Assembly (NCBI RefSeq): GCF_028640845.1
Contig: NC_080541.1
Span: forward strand, 37,424,435 to 37,488,434
From: Ahaetulla prasina
Taxonomy: Eukaryota > Chordata > Lepidosauria > Squamata > Colubridae
DNA: 64,000 bases
Reading direction: 5' to 3'
In this document: positions 1 through 13,115 of the stretch, in pieces
How the letters are laid out: each line of letters opens with the position of its first letter
Position numbering within the stretch: the first letter of the stretch is position 1
Position numbers and translations under genes: made by a program
Notes under the pieces: model-generated
What the model was told of the DNA's origin: nothing
Databases searched by the model: none
Seen by the model: only the letters and a program-made list of their open reading frames with translations

Positions 1-401
1 ACAGTTAATGAATGACGACCTATTATGAAACAGTTTCAATATTTGTAAACATAAGCTGAATGTATTTAATTTGTACTGTAACATTTAAGCACTTTAAGTA
101 TGTACAGCCTCAAGCACAAATTTACTATCTCACAATTTCGACAAGCCATCTAAATAAAACGAACCGAAATAGAATACAGGAGCTCTTAATTATACTTGCA
201 TCTTAATGGTTAATATTGATTGATGGCAATGCCGATTCTTATAAGTCACATAGATAGATTTTCTCTATTGATTGAGTGGTTAATATAGTTGGATTTTAAT
301 AGGTGATCCATGTAGACTCCTGATATCAGAATATAATAAATAGCAAACATTCATATGAAAACTCCTGTAAAGAGAGATTTCAAATGGGAAAGAAAACATA
401 C

Positions 402-557
402 TTGTTCAGAGCAAACACTTATAGGCTCCCTAAGGATGATCCAAATGACACTCTCAAGAAGGGGAGGAACTGTGAGAGACCCAAGGTATGTCCAGTAGTC
501 CAGCGAATGAGGGAGAAGACAGGAAGGATCAAAATTGGTGAACCTGTGCTGCTTACC
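402..557 (-). other. CA13: CA13 exon 6 (active-site threonine exon)
   Basis: A 156-bp phase-0 exon between acceptor CTTTAG (at 563-558) and donor GTATGT (from 401 down). It encodes [10 protein letters not shown], then [15 protein letters not shown] and [11 protein letters not shown], ending at SEQ. It carries the Leu-Thr pair of the CO2/hydroxide site and the conserved Trp of the hydrophobic pocket. Downstream, 1-401 is the start of intron 6, and I see no exon 7 there. Confidence 0.93.
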
Positions 558-3500
558 CTAAAGGAAAGAAGGAATTAGAAAATGCCCTCTTCAACCTCAT
601 TGTGTGGCATATAACTTCCACTGCTGATTCTTCCTTCTGGGCTTCCTGCTTCCAAAAGATACCTATCCTTCTCCAGTTTTGCCTCCATGAGCATAGAGAT
701 ATTTAGATTTATCCTATGGTTGTTCTTACATAGCAGCATATCATTGTCAGCACTGGTTGCCCTTTCTCAAACTATAATGTTTGTAGGATTACCAGATCTG
801 GGCTGCAAATATACGGACAATACCTAAAGGGCAGAAATTAGCATTTTCTGTATTCTCTCTACTTCTACTTAAAAGTTTTGCACATTTTGCTGCCAAAATC
901 TGGCAGTTTTTAATGCTTCTAAAGGTAGTCCTAATTTAGGACTGCCTTGAACAGCAACTGTTTACCATTAATGACAGTGATGAAAAAGTAACCATTTTGT
1001 GATTTATCACAGCATTTATGATCTTCGCAGGTCTGTTAAGCAATGGAAAACTGAAGTAAGATCATGAGCACAGTTGCAGTTTCACTTAGTGACCGCTTTG
1101 CTTCATAATGGAGTTACCAATCCCAACTGTGGCCACTAAAGAAGGACTATCTGTAAATGGCAAGAGACTGTGTGCTAGTGAGAAGTTTAAAGCACTTCAT
1201 TTGTATGAAGAACCCTAGAAATTATTGCACAGTATTCTATTAAAGCAGCTGAGGGGAACTGGAAAGAGAACATGTACATTTAGCATTTTGATTCATCATC
1301 TGTACTTATAGAGGTTCTATGTCTTCCACACTACCAGCAAAGGAATCATAACTCCGTGAATCAACAAAAAGTATAGACAGGTCTACCATCTATTATCTGA
1401 AACAGTTTTTAATAGTAAATCTTCCATTACAATCCCAATAAGAATATAGAGAACTAGGATTTTATCTGCCTTACCTTCACTTTAATGGTATCCAGTTTAT
1501 CTGTGATTTTTTTGAGTTGTGAATTGCATTCACCCAACTGTAAATATAAATGTAAGATTGTTTCTTTGGCTGAGAGAAAATGAAGTTTTATTGATTTTAA
1601 ACTTTATTTACTGGTTTTTATCATTAACTTTTGTCAGCAAAATGATTATCTGGAAAGTTTAAAAAGAAAGAAGAAATATATGCAATTAAGAAAATGTATT
1701 TTAAAAAATAACCACAGGAAACTCCAATGTTCAAAATGTCAAAATATCTAAGAATAATAGGACGTTTTATAGAAAGTTATTCTATAATTATGATCCTATT
1801 ACTGAAGTTCTATTATGAATATGCAACCCACTCACACTATCTGATATAAACTTTGCTAATTTGAACAGACTTGAATAGACTGAAAATATTTACAGACCCT
1901 TCACATCCTGGACATAAACTGTTTCAACTCCTATCCCTACAGAGCACTGCACGCCAGAACAACTAGACACAAGAACAGTTTTTTCCAGAACGCCATCACT
2001 CTGCTAAACAAACAATTCCCTCAACACTGTCAAAATATTTACTAAATCTGCACTACTATTAATCTTCTCATCGTTCCTATCACCCATCTCCTCCTGCTTA
2101 TGACTGTATGATTTAACCTTGTTGCTTGTATCCTTACAATTTATATTGACTGTTTCCTAATATGATTTGATTGCTTATTTGTACCCTTTTTTTTTAAAAT
2201 TTGCATTTATATCCCGCCCTTGTCCGAAAACTCAGGGCGGCTTACACTATGTTAGCAATAGTCTTCATTCTATTTGTATATTTATATACAAAGTCAACTT
2301 ATTGCCCCCAACAATCTGGGTTCTCAAGACTATCATTAAGTGTTGTACCTTATGATTCTTGACGAATGTATCTTTTCTTTTATGTACATAGAGCATATGC
2401 ACCAAAGACAAATTCCTTGTGTGTCCAATCACACTTGACCAATAAAGAATTCTATTCTATCCTATCCTATCCTATCCTATCCTATCCTATCCTATCCTAT
2501 CCTATCCTATCCTATCCTATCCTATCCTATCCTATCCTATCCTATCCTATTCTATTCTTGCACGGATTGTATGGTAGCACACGGGAGATATTTTTTCTGG
2601 AGAACATCTTCTTTAAAGGCTCTTCTGGAATAATAATAATAATAATAATATTTACTGAATCTGCACTACTATTAATCGTTTCATAGTTCCCATCACCAAT
2701 CTCTTTCCACTTATGACTGTATGACTATAACTTGTTGCTGGCAATCCTTATGATTTATATTGATATATTGATCATCAATTGTGTTGTAAATGTTGTACCT
2801 TGATGAACGTATCTTTTCTTTTATGTACACTGAGAGCATATGCACCAAGACAAATTCCTTGTGTGTCCAATCACACTTGGCCAATAAAATTCTATTCTAT
2901 TCTATTCTATTCTAAGGTGAATGAGGGTGCACATTCCCCAAAAGCAAACTGCATCTAGGAAGTTTTTCTTCCTCAGAAGTTTGGGAAAAAATAGCTTTGC
3001 TCTCCATATAATATTTCATATATTTGTATGTACTAAACATCACATAGATTCTTCAGGATATCTGTCGTAAGAAAAAAATTCAAATATGAATACATATATA
3101 CAGGGGAGGATTCAAATCTCCAAGGTGATCCATTGTGTCATCTGAAACTATTCCCAACTGTATTGCCAAATTTTAATTTCTCAACATTTGGAGGCAGGAA
3201 GTAGTAAAAAAAGTAGGGTAAATGTAAAATAGGTTTAAGTAGGCTTGTTTTTTAAAAGGGGAAAATGCCATCTTCCCCAAATAAAACCAGGAAAAAAAAT
3301 TACCCATCCACTTGGGATCATTGAATTCTTGAACTGGAGAGCCTATAATTGACTCCAGCACCCAAATTGGTGAAACTCATCCCCCTGGAAGCCATTATGC
3401 CTTTTGGAAGCCATTAAGCCATTCGAACCACTTTTTAAACCACTAAAGTGTCCCTCGCCCTGTCAGACAAAATTATGTGCTAAACAATAGTCTGATCTTT

Positions 3501-6500
3501 TGCTTCCTACATTTGAAATGAAAGAATGTCATTTTATTTCCTTACTTTTAAGAAAACAGCCATGACTGCTAACCCATCAGGTTGCTGAGCAGCTTCAACG
3601 AAGCTGGGGTATTTATCTGCATTCCAATGCACCACATGAAGCTGAAAAGCAAGAAAACAAGTACAATTAATCATCACTTTATGAAGTTAGCCAGGAGTCT
3701 TTAACACATGATGGAGTATTGGGAGCTAAGTCATTGGTTTTTTTACAAGTAGCCAAAAGCCATCTTGATGCATGTAGTCCTTTGGAAGCTCCACACGCGT
3801 TGGTCCAAAGCTCTGAAGATCCATTATAGCCAGTCCTAGTTTGGGGCATGTTTATAAAATTAATAAGAGTCTGTGGCAGATCCTCATGTCAGTCCCTCTC
3901 ACCAGCTGTGTTCCCACCCTCATTTTTCTTTCACAAATCCTCAGATTCACACACACTGGATCAAAGGCTTGTGGGAAAACTGCTTGGTAGGTGCAAAGTG
4001 TTATTATGAATAAAATCTAGAAGTTCTAATGGCTCAGTTCACTTAATCTGGATTCTTAAGGTGTCAACACTCACACACTTTTAAAAGATAGACAATATAT
4101 CTCCTGAAATATTGTGAACGTTTTACAAAAAGGAAACCAATGCTTTCAACAGGAATGGCTTTTATTGTAGATTAATGAAAAATAACAAACAAGAAAGGAC
4201 ATGAGAAAATCCTGAAACACTGTGGGGGAGGCCCATCCCAATGGCCCATGGCTTCTCTTTTAAAGGATGTATGTACTGTATCTTGTCTTACCACTCTTGA
4301 ACCACAGCTTGTTGGAGAAATCTTTTAAGGCCTGTTTCTTTTATGCATCATCCTCAGCAGTCCTGTACCGCAGCCTGTTGGAAACACCTGGGTCCAGGAG
4401 ATAGGCTGCCTCAGATTAATAGGACTTTGGATCCACAGAGATCATCTGCCCGAGGAACAGTGTTGTCTTCTGTCTGCAGAGCAGCTCTTTCTTTCAGCAT
4501 GTGCCAATTTGGCAGAGGTGCATTCTTGAGTCAAAGAGCCTTTTCTTCCTGGATCTCAACACCGTACGTCTGTTCACTGATCTTTTGGGCATGTCTCCAA
4601 CCATATGATCAGCCTGACACTCTCTCAAATCTAGGGTCTTTTCCCCAAAAAATTCAGTAGGGTTTCTAGTGGGTTCTTGATAATCAGCAGAGGGAAAACT
4701 TTTTAAACTGACTAAACATTCCTAAATATTTTCTCCTTCCATTTGGTTTCTTAGATGGAACTTATTTCTTTCCAGCTATATATCTGTTTTGGGACATACT
4801 GTTTTCTAAGCACCTCTTATTAATTCGTTATATTCCATCTCACCTGGTTCCTGTGAAAAACATAAGTCTTTAAACACTGCAAATGTCATTTCCCCCAACT
4901 GATTTTCCCCCATTAATTTTAGGCATTTTTCTATCTTCCTTTATTTTATCAAGGAAATTATTTATGTGAATCTTCAGTTCCTTGCATTACAGTACTGACA
5001 AACAGGTGCTTCTATTTCAAATTACTATTCCATTTCAGAAATATATATATTAAAAAACCACTACAGAAAAGTGTCCCTCTTAATGTTAGTTAATGAAAAG
5101 CAATTTATACCTTTTTAGGACTTCATGTTGAGAAAAACAATCATTGGAAATGTTAATGTATTAGTAATGCCTTTTCCATTTAGCATTTTTGCAATTCCAT
5201 TTCAACCATTGAAAACACATTAAAATAAATTGGCAGAGATTGTAACTAGACTATACTTTTTATCTGAGAGAATTGTTACAGTATTATAAAAACAGAACAT
5301 TTACAGTGTTTGAATTTGGTTCCTTACTTCATCTCCACCCAGCATGGTTTCAAGCCCATCCAGTATACCAATAAATCAGCCAACAGGGAAATAGTGCTGT
5401 TTCCCTTGGTTTTTTGAAAACATCAACAGAAAGCATTTTAGTCTGCTTTACTAAGACTTTTACTCTCTCTGACGCAAATACTGTGGAAAAATATAAAAGG
5501 GAAGCCTTAGTATCTACAGGTTAGGCATTCCCAGATGCTTAATTGACCTTCATTTTCCTGCAGCAAGTTTATGCTGCTTAAGCGGCTTAGTAAAATGTAA
5601 GATCAATTTGAAATCAGTAAATACTTCCCATGTGCTGAGAAATGAAGTGAAAAGGAGGAAAACAGAAAATTATTAAACCTAATGGAAATCTTGGGATTTA
5701 AATGCAAAAGATTGAGTCAATCCCTATTATTTCAGAGTCTCTTCTGATCTTTAGAGTACTAGTTATATTTTCAGTGGACAAGAAAGTTTTACAGTAGTTA
5801 TTCCCAAAGAAGGAAATGATATGCAATATAGCATGGGTGTCAAACTTGTGGCATCACATTTCCGTCATGTGTTGTTTCGCAACACTTTTTCCCTTTGCGG
5901 AGCTGCAATGGGTGTGGCCTACACGTGATGCATCCGGCTTGCAGGCCTCCAGTTTGACACCCCTGAAATATAGTTTTATTTTATTTGTTCTGATGTTCAC
6001 CAATATGAACTGAAAAAGCTGATTAATTCTGGGGCCTTCATGTTTTACACCACAGTTTTAACATGTCATTAGACAGTGAACACTAGAATATTTTAAAGGA
6101 AGATTTGCATCCATAGCAGTTATGTCTGAGAGGATCAGAATATTGTATAACTCCCCATGTTTGTCCATCTGTTTTCAAAAAGGTACATTCCTTTAAAAAT
6201 TTCAGTGTCCACAGTCATGTGGCAAGTCGAGAAAATAAATCTACAATGGGCTACAGATGCATGAGTAGCATAATAGCTAAAAACATACTGTGCAATAGAT
6301 ATAAATGAAAGACAATATGAAAATGTTACTAAGAACACACCAAAAACATTTTCCACAGCAACCAGAAATAATCAAAAGCACAGCTTTTAATTAAAGAAAA
6401 CCCCACTGATGTGCAATTCTAAGCAGATGTGATTGGGAGTAATTCCCATGGAAATACACGGAATTTACTACCAAGGATATGATCAGTGTTCAAGATAAAG

Positions 6501-9292
6501 TAAAAATGTCCCAGCCAGGCTAGTTTTAAATTACTAAATTTACTTACTAGGAACTAATTTTTTTACAGCTAAATAATAAAATTCTCCTCTACCATTACCT
6601 TTTCCTGATTGAACTTGACCAACTACATTTTTAGTTGGCCAATATCACCAAACACATGCACCAAACACATGCAAGTATAGTAAAATTTACCAGTGAAAAT
6701 TAATAATAGTTTTTACTGCTAAAATCACACCAGTCATCTCAGAAAGGACAGCTTTAATTATGCTGCAAAAATAAATCCTGTTGCTTCAGAACAGATCAGA
6801 GGAGTACTTTACCTCTGCTGGGAATTTTGCTCCATCCACGGCATGTTCAGAACCAATGTCATCATTGGCCCCCCAGTGGAAGTGGATTTGTCGCAGCCTA
6901 TAATTTCCAGTGAGTGGACCCCCACTTAGCACTGTAAAAAATAACGATAATTCTTATTGTTAAACAGAGAGTGGGAAACGTTTAATGCTTAAGCATATTT
7001 TCAGACTACTTGAAGGCCAACACAAAATTGATGTAAAAAACACTGATTGCATCTCACAATGTTAAATAACTGCTGGAGGTTCCAGCTTAGCACTAGAGCT
7101 CTGGCATCTCCCCTGCATGCTTTTTTTCTGGTTCTAAATAACTGTCCTGAAAATTGCTATTCACTCTACAAAGGAGAAAGAAGGCAAGCAAAAAACTCTT
7201 GTGACTACAAAGGAAATGTGAACTGTGCTCATGAAATGAGAGCAACGTAAAAGTAACAATGCCAAATATGAGAGAAAGCAGTGTTTGAGAAAGGAATTTA
7301 GCCCACTTTGAATAGGGCATTTAGGAAGCTATCCAACTTTCTGCACCCAATCAGATAAAATCATATTCAAGAAAGATGTGGACAGCTCATTTGAATGCAA
7401 ACATATTTAAACAATTACAACTAACTGAAAGTCCCTCTCGTGATAAGGTAAAAGCTAGAGAATAGCTGCCTTACCATTTAGATAGCTAGATTTGCTAGAA
7501 AACAAACCTGATTTATTCTCAGTGTCATCAAACTCCACACTGGTGGAGTGTCCATTATTGAGTATGACTTTAGCAGAGGAAGGATCATAGCGGGGGTTGA
7601 GAGGAAGCAGGTCGGGGTCGTATTTAGTTTCTTCAGTAGGAATATCAATGGGAGATTGCCGGTCTCCATCAGCAATGGGGAAAATTTCCTTCCAATGAGT
7701 AGGTCCTAGAATACATTACAGTAAAACATTGCTTACAGAATATCATTTGGTACAGTCAGACAAAGAAATTGTCATATAAGAAAATGCACAAGAACCTACC
7801 TGGATTTTCTTATTTTTCTTTTTTTTTTTTTTAAAAAAAAAGTAAAATAAAATAAATAAAAATGGTTGGATTTAAAGGGATGGAATGTATACCACCCCAT
7901 CATCTTTGGAGGGCTGAAAGACAGCCCTCTATACAAATAGTTTAATTCTAATGAATTGAATACCCAAGGATGCAGGTTAGAACACTAGAGTTGTTCATTT
8001 TCTGCCTACTTCCAGGCATTCTGGTCATTAGGAATGCAGCAAACACCTGAAATTAACACACATGCAATAGATTCAGAGAACATTTACCCATCAGATGATT
8101 TAATCTGTCATTCACACAACTATAATGCTTTACTTTGGTTCAGTAACATAGAAAGTGCTTTATTCAGAGACAGAGATTAATAATGGTTCTTTGAAGTTTC
8201 AGAGAAGGTTGAAGAAGATGCTCTGACTAGTTAGGAAGCCCACATATTGATCTCCAAACTTGAAATAGTATTGTCACTTTGAAAAGAGAATACTTCATTA
8301 TCACAAAAGAACTGATTTATATATGCAATACAGCAAGATAGAATTGCGGTGATAGACTGCACTATATCACTTAGAACTATATATGGGAAATGCTAACAAC
8401 AGTTTTAAAAATTGCATTCTCATACAGTTTATATATTTTTTTCAAATCTAGAAGGTGATTTCCTAACTTTCCCATCAGAACTTGTATCAACTGCATTTGT
8501 CCCCTAAAATACCTGAGTACTTATTCCAAAACATCCAGGTCTCAGTCTACCAGTCATCATATGTGCAAAATCAGAATTATGAGTTATGAACATACTTCTT
8601 AAAGTAGGAGTTAAATTTTAGAAGTACCAAATTTCACTAATACTAATCTAGGGCAGAACAGAAAATAAAACCAAAATACTCAGCATATTTACTGCATATA
8701 CTTGTTATCCTAGTTTAATTTTCCCAGCTTTCTTCAAAAGAAATGAAAGAATTATAAGGTAGTAAAAATGTTAGGCATTTGATGTTATGATAAACAAAAA
8801 AGCATTATAAAACAGTACTTGTACAATCCTTGGGAAAAGAGAGAGATGTCTGTTATTTACATAATAGAGGCAAACTATTGGTCAGCTATTGATCCTAATA
8901 ATATTTTGAGTAACTGACATTTAGATCAGCTTTACACACTAGCCATAATATGAAATGTTACTTAAAAATATATGGTACCAAGTGAGTGACAGCCTTGCTT
9001 ACTCTGAAGTAGCCAACTCAGACCGATTGCCATTAATGGGCATTCTAGAAAATCTCAATACAAATGAAGAGCAATAGGTTGTGAAATAGTGGTTGCTATT
9101 CTTTTTCATTCAATGAAGAATTCTGTATTGGGAAAGGAGTAACAGAAAATGTTTCTGTTATTTTGGTCGTCAGAAATGCTTCTAGTCAAACTTGGAATTT
9201 GGTGAGATTTTACCATATTACAGTTGTCAGTTGATAAATCATTTATAATCTATTATACAAGTACTGTGACTTGCATCTGCATAATTACTTCT

Positions 9293-9336
<44 letters not shown>

Positions 9337-12300
9337 TCCTCCAGTGCCTTATTCTGATCTTAGTGCAACACCAATAAGTCACATAAACTTTGAATTTGGT
9401 TTAAGTTTAGAACTCTTTCAGCAGGAATGCAAAATCAGCTTGCCATTATGCCTTTGGGTGTGGTACCAAAAATTTTGGATCTTTCTCTTTTTTTCATTAT
9501 TAAGAGATAAAATAACTGATTAGGGAACGGATTTCAGCACTTAAAAATCCCAAATAGAGCCTGGCCCTACCTACTCTGGAGTTAAGTTCTTGAAACGCTG
9601 TATAGGGTGTGATCCAATTCTGAAACCAAGAAAAAAATATACTCATCCTCCATATTTTCTCCATTCCCTTGAAATAGTTTGTAATATTTTCTGGAAATGT
9701 CTAAAAATCAGTTTTTAATAATCTACTATCAAGTGTCAAAGCAAGATTTCTATCTAAACACAAGATTCCTTCATAGAATTTTAATTACAAGGGATTTTGT
9801 TTGATTTGTCAAATATTGATAGAGAAGAAATTATGAAATCCTGAAACCTATGTTTTGTATTTCCTAACACAGAAAACCAAATTCATGCTTAGCATTTCAT
9901 ATTACTCTGGTCAAAATCCATCAGTAATATTATCCAAAATTATTCAAAATTATTCATCAAGATCTTACTAAGATACATGAGATGGAGAGATTATTGGTTT
10001 GCCTAAAGTCCTTTAGTGTAATAAAATAAAATAGTATCTTAACCTTCTGTGCTTCTAATTCTGCAGAAAAAAAATACATTATCATGTTCCTTATCACCTC
10101 TTGGCACACCATCTGTTTTACGTCAACCATATTTCTGTCCCACCAAGATTATCTTTTGCACTGTTTCATATCATATATGCAATGTCAAACTGTACTTCTA
10201 AAATGAGTCAGCTATATCGTTTTTCATTCCTGAAAGATCATTTATATCATTTAATATTTATCATTCAGTATCAAAAAAGATATACAAAAGCTTAGTGTGC
10301 TGATTGCTTAAGTAATTTTATGCTTGCATAGATATATCAAATAAGGAATAGACAACCTCTGCTCACCAAATACTTTTACTAAATTTACTAAATCTTAAAT
10401 GCTGATTTAGAGGGCAATCCTATGCAGATTTTATTCAAGAGGAATTTCCCTTGTGTTTACTAAAAGTGATAATAGGAATGATTTACCACAAACTTTTTAA
10501 TTCAATGAAAGCAAGAAGTTATTAATGTAACCCATTATTTTGGGTAATTGCAATGAGAATGTAATAATAATTTATTCACCAGAAAAAATGTGAATTGAAA
10601 AATGTATACAAGTGGTTATTTCTATGGGCTAATAATATAAAACTTATTTCCAATAAATAGCCACATCCTAAGTAATATAAAACATCTAAGTACAGGAAAT
10701 TAATGTGGAACATCAAAAAATGCTTTGTGTGTTTGTACGATCACAACACAACTGGAATCACTGACGATAAAAAAACAAAAGTTTTACAAAGCTTTGATGT
10801 TGTTAAGTTCTCAAACCTAGGAACTAAATCGTATTAAAAGCGGAGCCTACACTGATAGTGGAAACAAATTAAGACTGACATGTTAATTGTTGGATAATCT
10901 TGATATGCAACTTAGTCCACCAAAGCAGTATCAATTAGATGCAACACCCAGCCTTCTAATAACCTTTTGAAGTTCTTCCTTATGAAGCAGGACACAAAGT
11001 TCTGGAGGATTATCTTTAATGCTTTGCTTTCTAGACGGACGTCATCCAGCCTGCTGTATCATTGAGATTAGACAACAGCATCCCAAACTGAAGTCTTTCA
11101 TTACCTGTATTACCGTGATATGTACACATCCAGTAAGACATGGTACATTTTAAAAAGTCTTACTTAAATCCTGTCTATCACAGACAGCAAAAGAGTACAC
11201 AAAATCAGTTGTTCTAAACTCATAAACAAAACACTCGGAAAGTTAGAACCCCTCAAAAAATATATTTGTACTGGAAAAATTAAAGGGGTCTTTACAGAAG
11301 GAGTATTTGAGAATATTAATATATTAATATCAGAATATTTAATAAATGTTTCAATAATCTTTCATTTATTCCTCCCACATTATTCAAAATAACTTTCAGA
11401 TTCAACAGCTCCAGTTGCACCATGAATTTATTTGCTGTGCTTATAACAGAGGTAACTAAAAAGCAGTATTGACGATAATACGCATTTCTGTTTTGAAATC
11501 CAACATAAACAGAATTCATGTGTGACATTTAAGAACTGGACCTGAACCAGACCTGTACTAAAATGAAATTGTAAGTATCGCTGTGAACTCAGTTTAATAT
11601 TTTCCCTGCCCTGATGTTAATTTAAATGTAATAGGTTCAGAAGTACAGAGATAGAACAGAAACATAGAATGTGCAACTCATGAACCTTGAGATTTAATCA
11701 AAAGATCATTAATACAACTCTCTATTGAAGAATAATATTTATTGCGATTCTTAACATTACATATAGCAAAAAAGAATCAAAATATGGGAGAACAATAAAC
11801 TGCCTTATCACTTAAGAGTATCTTAAATGCTCCAAACCATTCATGCAGACAATATGATGCTGTTTCTTTGTCTTATTAGGAACAATTGAGTAAGGGCAAT
11901 TTTAAAAATCAAGATTTTTTATCTTTCTTTAATATTGGAGCAATTTAAGGTAACTTGTGATTTATTCTCTCCACAGATCCCTGGAGATAGGTGAACATTC
12001 TTTTTTCTTCCAAAATTATGGCTAAATAGAAAAGAATTAGAAAATTGAGTATGAAAAATAATTTGTTATGCAATAACCTTTTAAAACACATTTTTACATT
12101 TTATTCTAACTTTGCAGCTTCAAATTTATGATCAAAAAATTTCATAATGATCAAGAAATTTCATTTAATCTCTAAAGATATCCAGACTCAGACAAATTGT
12201 ACTCTAACTCACAAAAAGTAATGCACCTACAAAACTTTTAGAAATTTGGCTTCCAAAGGAATATAACAGAGGGAGGGAGAAAGAGAAAGAGACAGAAAAA

Positions 12301-12731
12301 GAGAGAGTGAGACAGAAAGAGTGAGACAGGGAGGGAGGGAAAGAAAGAGGGAGTAAGGGAGAGAGAGAGAGAGAGAGAGAAAGATGTTCCTTCCATGGGT
12401 ACTTTTTTTGGAAGTAAACCCCGTCCCGTTGGAAAACAGGCGTGCTCCCAAAGAAACACGCGAAATGTAAGAGAGAAAGGTCGCACGTCTAGTTGAAGAG
12501 GCTCGAAGGCGCAACGGCCTAGGAAGGAAGCCCTTCTCCCTTCTCCCATCCCATCAGAAGGAAAGAAGTGGGCATGTGAGGAGGGTGATGGTGGTGATCT
12601 CCAGCGAGAGCAGAGCCTCTCCTGGCCCTCGGGCACAGTTTCCCGACAGCCCACCCACTGCACCTAATTCCCCCAGAGAGCCACTGGCTCTCTTTCTCAC
12701 CGTTGTCTTCCTCGTATCCCCAGTGTAACAT
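402..12731 (-). CDS. CA13: Carbonic anhydrase 13, cytosolic alpha-CA (exons 1-6; last exon outside window)
   Basis: Alpha-carbonic anhydrase catalysing reversible CO2 hydration in the cytosol. Six coding exons on the minus strand: 12731-12701, 7705-7508, 6931-6813, 3641-3546, 1537-1475, 557-402 (31, 198, 119, 96, 63, 156 bp), all with GT-AG introns, matching phases and the canonical CA exon sizes. They give 221 codons of about 260; the final exon (about 40 codons) lies beyond position 1. Visible in the protein: start [11 protein letters not shown], zinc-ligand motif QIHFHWG (His93, His95), ELHVVHW (His118), proton-shuttle His63 in NNGHS, gatekeeper Glu105 in GSEH, and [11 protein letters not shown] with the active-site Thr. 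CA13 rather than CA1/2/3 is favoured by overall match and by adjacency to RBIS. Odd: the N-terminus is about two residues shorter than human, and the usual YPGS is YLGS. An in-frame upstream ATG at 12794 exists, but family length favours 12731, which has a purine at -3. Confidence 0.94.
2188..2327 (-). mobile_element. SINE 3' fragment nested in the CR1 copy (minus)
   Basis: Starts with a T-rich stretch then AAATTTGCATTTATATCCCG and CAGGGCGGCTTACACTATG. This is the reverse complement of the tail of the full SINE at 33211-33502. The surrounding CR1 sequence resumes on the far side, so the SINE inserted after the LINE. Confidence 0.7.
2449..2558 (+). repeat. (TATCC)n pentanucleotide microsatellite on CR1 tail
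   Basis: Begins ATTCTATTCTATCC and continues as about 19 near-perfect TATCC units, returning to TTCTA at the end. It is attached directly to the AATAAA-containing CR1 tail. The TTCTA flanks suggest TATCC arose by mutation and spread within an originally TTCTA array. Confidence 0.95.
2629..2915 (+). mobile_element. CR1/L3-type LINE 3' fragment with (TTCTA)n tail
   Basis: After a short (AAT)n at 2629-2650, the sequence TTTACTGAATCTGCACTACT through CACACTTGGCCAATAAAA repeats the CR1 3' UTR, followed by about five TTCTA units at 2889-2914. Same orientation as the copy just upstream. Confidence 0.85.
5832..5965. mobile_element. Non-autonomous hAT-type element, about 134 bp
   Basis: Terminal inverted repeats CATGGGTGTCAAACTTG and CCAGTTTGACACCCCTG. 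Flanks CAATATAG (5824-5831) and AAATATAG (5966-5973) form an imperfect 8-bp target duplication. Internal sequence resembles the copy at 48232-48374. Located in CA13 intron 3. Confidence 0.8.
7508..7705 (-). other. CA13: CA13 exon 2 (proton-shuttle exon)
   Basis: Exactly 198 bp, the usual size of vertebrate cytosolic CA exon 2. It encodes [19 protein letters not shown] and ends in DDTENKS. His63 (CA2 His64) is retained, but the following residues read STSV rather than the common FNV-type motif. Acceptor TTCTAG ends at 7706; donor GTTTGT starts at 7507. Confidence 0.94.
9295..9334 (+). repeat. (AC)20 microsatellite
   Basis: Perfect AC dinucleotide run of about 40 bp in CA13 intron 1. The flanking sequence 9210-9400 resembles 17795-17945, which has a shorter AC run at the same place, so both descend from one repeat family. 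Confidence 0.95.
12270..12383. repeat. Purine-rich (GA/GGGA) simple tract
   Basis: About 114 bp almost purely of A and G on the plus strand, ending in a perfect (GA)n run near 12361-12380. It lies in CA13 intron 1, some 320 bp downstream of the exon 1 donor. Confidence 0.85.
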
Positions 12732-13115
12732 GACTTTAGTCTGCTTAACGGGATGGAGGCGTTGCAAAGAGGCGAGTACCCGTCTCGGTTTCAAAAGGGG
12801 TGCAGACCAGCGGCGGCGGCGGCAGCGGCAGCAGCAGGAGGAGGACGATTCTTCCCGGGGTGAGAAGCTTGCGCCCAGCAGAGCCCCGCGACGCCCTTTT
12901 ATCTTCCTCGTGCCAGCCGTCGCTGCGCCGCCGCCTTTGGCCTCCAGGTGGGCCGGTCAACGAGCGGCCCCCATTCGGGCAACGTCACTTGGGAAGGAGT
13001 TACGCGGCTCGGGGAAGGAAGGCACCCCAGGCTACACGGCTTACGCGGGTGCTGCGTTCGGGGGCCCAGTTCTTCAGACGCGCTCTTTTCCAAAAGTGGG
13101 GGAGGGGGGATTCTT
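12690..13115. promoter_or_regulatory. CA13: CpG-rich CA13 promoter region
   Basis: GC- and CpG-rich block spanning CA13 exon 1 and about 380 bp upstream of the start codon, in a locus that is otherwise AT-rich. It holds a CRE-like ACGTCAC at 12982-12988 and GGC/GCA-rich runs near 12810-12840. No TATA box was convincing. The transcription start cannot be fixed from sequence alone. Confidence 0.7.

Larger units (their letters stand above)
1881..2558 (+). mobile_element. CR1/L3-type LINE 3' end, split by a SINE
   Basis: Plus-oriented LINE tail. 1881-2185 carries a degraded end of the reverse-transcriptase frame (a [18 protein letters not shown] stretch in related copies). The element continues at about 2328-2450 with GTTGTACCTTATGATTC, a TTTTCTTTTATGTACA segment, and the tail CACACTTGACCAATAAA. 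The latter half is shared with copies ending at 2915 and 16647. The 2188-2327 insert is a separate SINE-type sequence. It sits in CA13 intron 4. Confidence 0.8.

Noticed and set aside
1..401. Search for CA13 final exon
   Set aside because: No sequence resembling the terminal CA13 segment; the exon must lie beyond the left edge.
384..578. 64-codon plus-strand open frame
   Set aside because: Shadow of CA13 exon 6 on the opposite strand.
2366..2686. 106-codon open frame with SYPIL repeats
   Set aside because: Translation of the TATCC microsatellite and CR1 tail, not a gene.
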